Shown here: positions 6,537 through 11,534 of the stretch, one piece after another
Layout: each line of letters opens with the position of its first letter
How positions within the stretch are numbered: the stretch's first letter is position 1
Position numbers and translations under genes: made by a program
Notes under the pieces: model-generated
Seen by the model: only the letters and a program-made list of their open reading frames with translations
Told to the model about the DNA's origin: nothing
The model's database searches: none
Source of the DNA: Sphaerochaeta sp.
GTDB lineage: Bacteria > Spirochaetota > Spirochaetia > Sphaerochaetales > Sphaerochaetaceae
NCBI GenBank assembly: GCA_003446545.1
Contig: DMAO01000057.1
Span: forward strand, 1 to 11,534
Length of the DNA stretch: 11,534 nt
Reading direction: 5' to 3'

Positions 6537-7455
6537 CTACAGAATCTACAGAAGACGTCTCGACCTTGGATCACGGATAAACCAGCTGCACAGCACCGAG
6601 CAGCTGGCCATTGGCATCCTTGATAGCGGTACGAGCGAACAGCTCTGTGAGAACCTTAGTTGGTATGTCAAGAATATGAACTATGCACTGCATGTGGTCA
6701 CCCAGGAAGGCAGGCATGACATGCAGGCGATGCAGGATGCGTACAAGGAAGTCACTTTCCTGGTATTTCCCTCCTCCTCGCTTACCGGTGAGAAAATAAA
6801 TGCAGTGGCTAATGAGTGTCAGACAAGCTACTTCCTTATCGTACGAAGTGACTTGGTTCTGGTCCGTTTTGATGGTGCCGCCCTTTTTTCCCTCATGCGG
6901 GAGAAAGAGGCTCCCGCTGCTCTTGCCTCCCTGATAGCCAACATGGACAAGGAAATCGTCCCGACGATACGATCGCCCCATCTCAAGGGGCGCCGGCTTG
7001 ACCCCCGTTCCCATTTCCCCACCATAGATGCCCCTGGGGGGGAAAATACCCTCTATACGGTCATGGCGCTGGGTATGTATGACCGGGCTCTTTTTCAACG
7101 CTTGCGCGGTTTCGACGAGAGGATTCACAGTGAGTACTTTCAGGTCCTCGATTGGGGCATTAGGTGTTACCTGTTGGGCCATACCGTAAAAGCTACCGGT
7201 CATCTGCTGATGCAATTTCCCGACCGACAATCCATTATTGAGGACCGCAGTGAGCGTGAAGGCTTCGAACGGTGTTATACCAAGGCTCTCTCCATCCAAC
7301 AGGTTAAGGGCAGAAACCTCATTCGTAAGTATAAGGGCTTTATCGACAAGGATGCCCTATCTGATGAGGTGAAAAAAAGGTTGCTCTGGTTACAGAAGAC
7401 CGATTTTTTCCAATTGCTGGAACATTGGGAGTTCCCCCCCGAGGTGTTGCCATGA
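6526..7455 (+). CDS. Glycosyltransferase family 2-like protein, possibly degenerate
   Basis: Probably a GT-A-fold protein resembling family 2 glycosyltransferases; no specific donor or acceptor can be named. The 309 residues begin with a soluble segment, with AIGILDSGTSEQLCENL (28-44) as the first strand-loop. NAVANECQTSYFLIVRSDLVLV (92-113) occupies the place of the usual N-G-A-x-G...DxD block, but reads RSDL rather than DxD. YDRALFQRLRGFDERIHSEYF (185-205) resembles the GGFDE motif, and LDWGIRCYLLGH (208-219) replaces the usual E-D-x-D-x-x-x-R. A catalytically weak or re-purposed enzyme is therefore possible. There is no signal peptide or membrane segment. The start is uncertain: the frame opens at 6475, but the ATG at 6526 gives an N-terminus just before the conserved part; neither has a well-spaced ribosome-binding site, so coupling to proB is likely. 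Its stop overlaps the amidase ATG. Confidence 0.6.
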   Translation: MTSNYRIYRRRLDLGSRINQLHSTEQLAIGILDSGTSEQLCENLSWYVKNMNYALHVVTQEGRHDMQAMQDAYKEVTFLVFPSSSLTGEKINAVANECQTSYFLIVRSDLVLVRFDGAALFSLMREKEAPAALASLIANMDKEIVPTIRSPHLKGRRLDPRSHFPTIDAPGGENTLYTVMALGMYDRALFQRLRGFDERIHSEYFQVLDWGIRCYLLGHTVKATGHLLMQFPDRQSIIEDRSEREGFERCYTKALSIQQVKGRNLIRKYKGFIDKDALSDEVKKRLLWLQKTDFFQLLEHWEFPPEVLP

Positions 7456-8204
7456 ACAGAGGAGCTCTCACAGTCCTCATTCTGCTACTAATGCTCTCCC
7501 TCTGCCCTTTGAGCGCAAAGCAGGACCCTTTCTCCTATCCTGTGTCGACGGTCATTCTCGATGCCGGCCATGGGGGAAGGGACCCGGGGGCAAGCGCCTC
7601 CTACAGCTTTACAGAAGGGGTGGTACATGAGAGTGATTTGGTTCTGGATATTACGAAGCGAGTGTTTGCACTGCTCTCTATCGAAGAACCCTCTCTGAAT
7701 GTGGTGATGACCCGCCTGGATGATACCTTTATCTCCCTTGCAGAACGATCGAGAATTGCCTATACCACGGCCCTCCCTCCCCAGAGCAGTTCACTCTTTG
7801 TTTCAATTCATATCAATAGTGCACAGAGTCGTGAAGCAACAGGTTTTGAGGTGCTGACCAAACGTCAGGAAAAACGGGTCACCTTCCTTGATGAACATAC
7901 ACCTATACAAAATATCCCACTGTTCGCGCCATTCTCTGCTTTGGAGTTGAATCGGTTGCTCAACCAACGGAATTTGTTCGTTGCCAAGACATTTGAGGAT
8001 GTGCTCACCTCCAAGATGAGCGCCAGCCGCAACAGGGGGATCAAGGAGAGGGACCTGTATGTGCTCAATGCAAGCAGAATCCCTTCAGTACTGCTGGAGC
8101 TGGGCTTCCTGTCCAATGAGGGTGAGGCAAAAAACATTCTCTCATCGGCTTGGAGACAACAGGTTGCCCTTGCTATTGCAAAGGCTGTAATCTCATGTAT
8201 GTAG
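7452..8204 (+). CDS. Exported N-acetylmuramoyl-L-alanine amidase (Amidase_3)
   Basis: Zinc hydrolase that cuts the bond between MurNAc and the stem peptide, used in wall turnover or daughter-cell separation. The 250-residue precursor begins MNRGALTVLILLLMLSLCPL, a signal peptide probably cut after LSA (about 22); Cys18 could instead be read as a relaxed spirochaetal lipobox, but the match is weak. The Amidase_3 domain fills the rest: ILDAGHGGRDPGA (35-47, zinc ligand His40), HESDLVLDI (59-67, ligand Glu60), MTRLDDTFISLAERSRIA (86-103), FVSIHINSAQ (116-125, ligand His120), GFEVL, and PSVLLELGFLSNEGEA (211-226, catalytic Glu216). All metal and catalytic residues are present. No AMIN or SPOR domain is seen. 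The start overlaps the preceding stop (ATGA), with GAGGT six bases upstream; a longer frame from 7425 lacks this and would delay the signal peptide. Confidence 0.93.
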   Translation: MNRGALTVLILLLMLSLCPLSAKQDPFSYPVSTVILDAGHGGRDPGASASYSFTEGVVHESDLVLDITKRVFALLSIEEPSLNVVMTRLDDTFISLAERSRIAYTTALPPQSSSLFVSIHINSAQSREATGFEVLTKRQEKRVTFLDEHTPIQNIPLFAPFSALELNRLLNQRNLFVAKTFEDVLTSKMSASRNRGIKERDLYVLNASRIPSVLLELGFLSNEGEAKNILSSAWRQQVALAIAKAVISCM

Positions 8205-8207
8205 GAG
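8201..8207 (+). promoter_or_regulatory. Ribosome-binding site deciding the GyrI-like start
   Basis: GTAGGAG, overlapping the amidase stop codon, lies six bases before the ATG at 8214. It favours that ATG over the TTG at 8208, which directly abuts this element. Confidence 0.75.
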
Positions 8208-8213
8208 TTGTCT

Positions 8214-8810
8214 ATGGTAAACTATGATCGTAAGAAACTGTGTAAAACCATCTATGCTCCCAAGACAGAGCCTGTGTTGGTTATCGTAGATTCTTGTCCC
8301 TATATTGTGGTGGAGGGTGAAGGTTCTCCTCTTGATGAGGCCTACGATGAGTCAATTGAACTTTTATATGCGCTGAGCTATACGCTGAAGATGGGATTCA
8401 AGGACGAGAGTTGGTATCGGGGTTTTGTGGTTTCTCCCCTGGAAGGTCTTTGGAGTGCAGTGGAGGTGGAGAATCGTGACACCTGGCGTTGGGCAAGCAT
8501 GATAGCCCAGCCTCCGTTCATCACCGAGGAGATCTTCACCAAGGTAGCTGAAAGGTGTAGCTTCTCCAAAGGTCTTTCTGTGAAGAAGGCACGCCTAGAG
8601 TACATTGAGGATGGCTTGTGTGTCACCATGATGCACGTTGGTCCCTATGATTTGGAAGACCGTTCTTTTGCCAAGATGGATCAGTTCTGCCTCGAGAACA
8701 AGCTGCAGAGAATCGATGATACGCACCGTGAAATATATCTATCAAACCCTAAGAAAACAGAATCGGAGCACCTCAAGACAGTGCTCCGATACCGGGTAGA
8801 ACGAATTTAG
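8214..8810 (+). CDS. GyrI-like small-molecule-binding domain protein (COG4832 type)
   Basis: A stand-alone GyrI/SOUL-type ligand-binding protein of 198 residues; the family is cytoplasmic and related to the effector domain of BmrR/SoxS-like regulators, but no reaction is established for this branch. Matching blocks are a YDRKKLCKTIYAPK opening (4-17), VDSCPYIVVEGEGSP (25-39), ESIELLYALSYTLKM (46-60), FVVSPLEGLWSAVE (71-84), WRWASMIAQPPFITEE (91-106) and GLCVTMMHVGPYDLED (134-149). The pattern of an early 'VEGEG', a central 'PLEGLW' and a late 'HVGPY' is characteristic. There is no DNA-binding domain, so it is not by itself a regulator; sensing or sequestering a small molecule is a guess. It follows the amidase by nine bases and is the last gene of the operon. 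A perfect hairpin lies in its final codons. Confidence 0.82.
   Translation: MVNYDRKKLCKTIYAPKTEPVLVIVDSCPYIVVEGEGSPLDEAYDESIELLYALSYTLKMGFKDESWYRGFVVSPLEGLWSAVEVENRDTWRWASMIAQPPFITEEIFTKVAERCSFSKGLSVKKARLEYIEDGLCVTMMHVGPYDLEDRSFAKMDQFCLENKLQRIDDTHREIYLSNPKKTESEHLKTVLRYRVERI
8762..8790. repeat. Perfect 10-bp inverted repeat in the last codons of the GyrI-like gene
   Basis: ATCGGAGCAC (8762-8771) and GTGCTCCGAT (8781-8790) are exact reverse complements around a nine-base loop, ending 20 bases before the stop codon. Rightward there is no T-run after the stem, so it is not a standard intrinsic terminator for the operon. Read leftward the stem is followed by a T-rich stretch (TCTGTTTTCTT), which could end transcription coming from the right. 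It may instead stabilise the 3' end of the operon mRNA. Confidence 0.75.
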
Positions 8811-9108
8811 GGCTCAGAGAATACCCAGGTAAGGGGATTACCTATAAGGCTGATAACAAGCCGGAAAAGACTGTAATGGGTGTTGTTGTCTTGCAGTAAT
8901 CAGAGAAAGTCCAATTGGGAAATCCTCTTCCAAAGGATGCTTTCTAGCATACATTTAAATTGAAAGGGTTCCATTCCTTCTGGCTAGGATTGGATTTGAT
9001 AATGATGTTTGTTATTGGCTCCTCTTCCAAGGGTCTTTTCCAGAATATTTCTATTTCTTCTCCCCTATATGTGGTAGTCTAAAGCTTGGAATGATTGTGG
9101 GAGACGTG
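8811..9108. other. 298-base gap between the proline operon and the helicase gene
   Basis: No convincing gene. It holds a small inverted repeat, AGGTAA (8827-8832) with TTACCT (8838-8843), without a T-tract, and a 10-base direct repeat CCTCTTCCAA at 8924-8933 and 9021-9030. A promoter for the helicase is not clear; TTGAAA at 8960-8965 followed by TAGGAT at 8985-8990 (19-base spacing) and GATAAT at 8998-9003 are weak options. On the minus strand 9078-8944 is open for 44 codons without a start, and could be a gene remnant or chance. The frame of the helicase gene is itself open back to a TAA at 8956-8958, with an ATG at 9091 as an alternative start. Confidence 0.6.
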
Positions 9109-11534
9109 ATGCCAGAACTGTTTGACAATAAAACCAAATTACTCAAAGATGACTTGAAGACTACAATCCAAGTAGGTTCCAAGGTGGCTATTGCCGCTTC
9201 TTGCTTCTCCTTCTATGCCTTTCAGGAGTTGAAAAAGCAATTGGAAAGTATAGAGGAACTTCAGTTTATATTTACATCACCTACATTTATTTCCGACCAG
9301 CCTCAAAAAGAACACAGGGAATTCTATATCCCTCGCATCGATAGAGAGAAAAGCGTATATGGAACAGAGTTTGAAATACGTTTGAAGAATGAATTGACCC
9401 AGAGAGCCATAGCCAAAGAATGTGCTTCTTGGGTGAAGAGAAAAGTACAATTTAAATCCAATATAACAAATGAGAATATGAGTGGATTCATGACTGTTGA
9501 AAATACAGGTGCATCCTATTCCTATATGCCTCTAGCTGGCTTCACCACGGCCGAGCTTGGTTGCGAACGTGGTAATAACACGTATACCCTCATCAATAAA
9601 TTTGAGGCCCCCTTCAGTCAGCTTTACCTGAAAACGTTCAATACCGTATGGAATGATTCCAAACGCCTAGAGGATGTTACCCAAAAAGTAATCGATACCA
9701 TTACCTCTGTATATGAAGAGAACTCCCCAGAATTCATCTATAATGTTACTCTCTACAATATTTTCCATGAATTCCTCGAAGATATATCAGAAGATGTGTT
9801 GCCGAATGAAGCCACTGGTTTTAAACAGAGCCACATATGGAATAAGTTGTATAATTTTCAGCAAGATGCCGTATTGGCAATAATCAACAAGCTCGAGAAA
9901 TTCAATGGATGCATACTTGCCGATAGTGTAGGGCTTGGAAAGACCTATACGGCATTGGCTGTGATAAAATATTATGAGAACAGGAACAAATCAGTTTTGG
10001 TTCTGTGCCCAAAGAAGCTTACGAACAACTGGAATACATTCAAGAGCAACTATAGGAATAATCCCATCGCTAAAGATCGGTTGCGCTATGATGTACTGTA
10101 TCATACTGATCTATCACGATCTGCAGGTGACTCCAATGGGCTGGACCTTAATCGGTTGAACTGGGGTAATTATGATTTGGTCGTAATCGATGAATCCCAC
10201 AACTTCAGAAATGGTGGAGCTAGTACCAAAACGGGAGAGGAAGAGAAGCAGAATCGGTATCTCAAACTTCTAAACAAGGTAATACGTGCTGGAGTAAAGA
10301 CCAAGGTTCTGATGCTTTCGGCAACTCCTGTAAACAATAAATTCACAGATCTTCGCAATCAGTTGGCAATCGCATATGAAGGCGATGCTGAACGTATCAA
10401 TAAGCAACTAAACACTAAAAAAGGGATTGAGGAGATTTTTTCTTCCGCACAAAAGGCGTTTAATGCATGGACTAGATTGCCCTCAGAGGATCGTACCACA
10501 GACTCGTTGTTGACAGCCTTGGATTTTGATTTCTTTGAAGTTCTCGATAGCGTAACCATTGCACGGTCCAGAAAACATATCCAACGGTACTATGATACGA
10601 CAGATATTGGTCCTTTCCCTACAAGACTGAAACCGATTTCCTTAAGGCCTTCTTTGACAGGGAAACCAGGAGCCATTAATTTTTCAGAAATTTATGAACA
10701 GTTGATGGGTTTGAATCTGAGCATTTACGTGCCGTCTCATTTTCTCCAGCCCAGTGCCGTTGTGAAGTATGAAACAAGTGCAGACCCTAGTAAAAAGGGT
10801 ATAAGCCAGCAAGGTCGAGAAAAAGGGATCAGACACCTTATGAGCATCAATTTGCTCAAACGTTTGGAGAGTTCTGTGTATTCCTTCAGGCTTACGTTGG
10901 AGAGAATCAGCAAGTACATAGATTCAACGCTTGAAATTATCGAATTGCATCAGGGGGGTGCTTCAATTACTGAAAATATCCGCGATTGGGAAGATTTGTT
11001 GGATGAAGAAGACCAGGATACTGATTTGTTTACTATCGGGCGACAATTCAAGATTGCCTTATCTGATATGGATATACTATCATGGCAACGTGATTTGCAA
11101 CAGGATAAGGACACCCTTGAGCTGCTCATTTCCATGGTGAGGGATATCCATCCTGAAGATGACAACAAGTTGCAGTCACTGCTCTCATTGATCCAAAAGA
11201 AGGTTGAAAACCCAATTAATCCTGGGAATAGGAAAATTCTCATATTTTCTGCCTTTTCCGATACAGCAATCTATCTGTATGACAATATTTCCCGGTATGC
11301 GAAGAATCAACTTCATATCAACACTGCTTTGGTCCATGGAAGCGATGGGAAATCAACTGTACCCAGACTTTCTTCTACTTTTGATAATCTTTTGACCTGT
11401 TTTTCTCCAATCTCAAAGGAAAAAAGCCTTCTGATGCCCAATAATACTGATGAGATAGATATCCTTATTGGAACAGATTGTATCTCTGAAGGTCAAAATC
11501 TTCAGGACTGTGATTGTGTAGTCAATTATGATAT
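9109..11534 (+). CDS. Snf2-type helicase with N-terminal PLD-like domain (3' end outside window)
   Basis: Probable ATP-driven DNA translocase of superfamily 2, Snf2 class, fused to an N-terminal phospholipase-D-like domain (the architecture called PLDc_N_Snf2-like). The 808 visible residues run off the window. N-terminus: KVAIAASCFSFYAFQELKKQL (25-45) then LQFIFTSPTF, the first PLD-fold strands; the region expected to hold H-x-K...D reads NENMSGFMTVEN (121-132), without His or Lys, before a LAGFTTAELG block (142-151). Helicase: motif I ADSVGLGKT (271-279), Ia VLCPKKL (298-304), II DESH (361-364), III LSATPVNN (403-410), IV KILIFSAF (709-716), V IGTDCISEGQNLQD (787-800). Motif VI should follow off-window. 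A long helical insert (about 515-700) separates the two RecA lobes. The ATG at 9109 has GGGAG five bases upstream; 9091 is an alternative. Composition is more AT-rich than the flanking genes. A restriction or phage-defence role is inferred from family context. Confidence 0.87.
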   Translation, partial: MPELFDNKTKLLKDDLKTTIQVGSKVAIAASCFSFYAFQELKKQLESIEELQFIFTSPTFISDQPQKEHREFYIPRIDREKSVYGTEFEIRLKNELTQRAIAKECASWVKRKVQFKSNITNENMSGFMTVENTGASYSYMPLAGFTTAELGCERGNNTYTLINKFEAPFSQLYLKTFNTVWNDSKRLEDVTQKVIDTITSVYEENSPEFIYNVTLYNIFHEFLEDISEDVLPNEATGFKQSHIWNKLYNFQQDAVLAIINKLEKFNGCILADSVGLGKTYTALAVIKYYENRNKSVLVLCPKKLTNNWNTFKSNYRNNPIAKDRLRYDVLYHTDLSRSAGDSNGLDLNRLNWGNYDLVVIDESHNFRNGGASTKTGEEEKQNRYLKLLNKVIRAGVKTKVLMLSATPVNNKFTDLRNQLAIAYEGDAERINKQLNTKKGIEEIFSSAQKAFNAWTRLPSEDRTTDSLLTALDFDFFEVLDSVTIARSRKHIQRYYDTTDIGPFPTRLKPISLRPSLTGKPGAINFSEIYEQLMGLNLSIYVPSHFLQPSAVVKYETSADPSKKGISQQGREKGIRHLMSINLLKRLESSVYSFRLTLERISKYIDSTLEIIELHQGGASITENIRDWEDLLDEEDQDTDLFTIGRQFKIALSDMDILSWQRDLQQDKDTLELLISMVRDIHPEDDNKLQSLLSLIQKKVENPINPGNRKILIFSAFSDTAIYLYDNISRYAKNQLHINTALVHGSDGKSTVPRLSSTFDNLLTCFSPISKEKSLLMPNNTDEIDILIGTDCISEGQNLQDCDCVVNYD

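Noticed and set aside
7036..7042. G7 run at 7036-7042 and C7 run at 7434-7440 as phase-variation tracts
   Set aside because: Seven-base runs are common in mid-GC genomes and both frames are intact. They are much weaker candidates than the G9 in ade.
6571..7299. 242-codon open frame on the minus strand
   Set aside because: Antisense to the glycosyltransferase-like gene, which is bounded by operon-style overlaps. Its translation looks like a shadow of the other strand.
8827..8843. AGGTAA/TTACCT hairpin after the GyrI-like gene as operon terminator
   Set aside because: The stem is only six base pairs, AT-rich, and not followed by a T-run, so I do not call it a terminator.
9974..11395. Several 60-100 codon frames on both strands within 9974-11395
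   Set aside because: All lie inside the uninterrupted helicase reading frame, which carries six ordered helicase motifs; they are shadows of it.

Overview
The window looks like the chromosome of a mid-GC diderm bacterium, most likely a spirochaete of the Sphaerochaeta/Treponema type. This is inferred from protein flavour only: the signal peptide of the binding protein ends in a FAQGTAEK-like tail common in that group, and proA precedes proB. No rRNA or other marker gene is present, so the assignment is tentative. I see no tRNA, rRNA, CRISPR array or insertion sequence.

Left block (1-3934). The C-terminal part of an adenine deaminase (ade) runs rightward from the window edge. It ends tail to tail, with an 11-base overlap, against a leftward three-gene ABC importer operon: periplasmic binding protein, FecCD-type permease and ATPase. 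The importer genes overlap by 1 and 4 bases, so they are almost certainly co-transcribed and translationally coupled. The family imports iron complexes, haem, cobalamin or similar chelates; the actual substrate cannot be read from the sequence.

Centre (3935-8810). A 152-base divergent intergenic region carries a good leftward promoter with a palindrome in its spacer and a weaker rightward promoter candidate. Five rightward genes follow with overlaps or gaps of only 4 to 11 bases: proA, proB, a degenerate glycosyltransferase-2-like protein, an exported N-acetylmuramoyl-L-alanine amidase and a GyrI-like ligand-binding protein. ProB and ProA carry out the first two steps of proline synthesis (glutamate to glutamyl-5-phosphate to glutamate-5-semialdehyde). 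The next two genes suggest envelope or peptidoglycan work, and the last may bind a small molecule. A perfect 10-bp hairpin lies in the last codons of this block.

Right edge (8811-11534). About 300 bases without a convincing gene separate the operon from a large, visibly more AT-rich gene that leaves the window unfinished. It encodes an Snf2-type helicase/translocase with an N-terminal phospholipase-D-like domain whose HKD motif appears to be missing. Proteins of this architecture usually sit in restriction or phage-defence clusters. The boundary near 8811-9108 may therefore be the left edge of an acquired defence island whose other genes lie to the right of this window. This is the part most likely to hold a less-described system.
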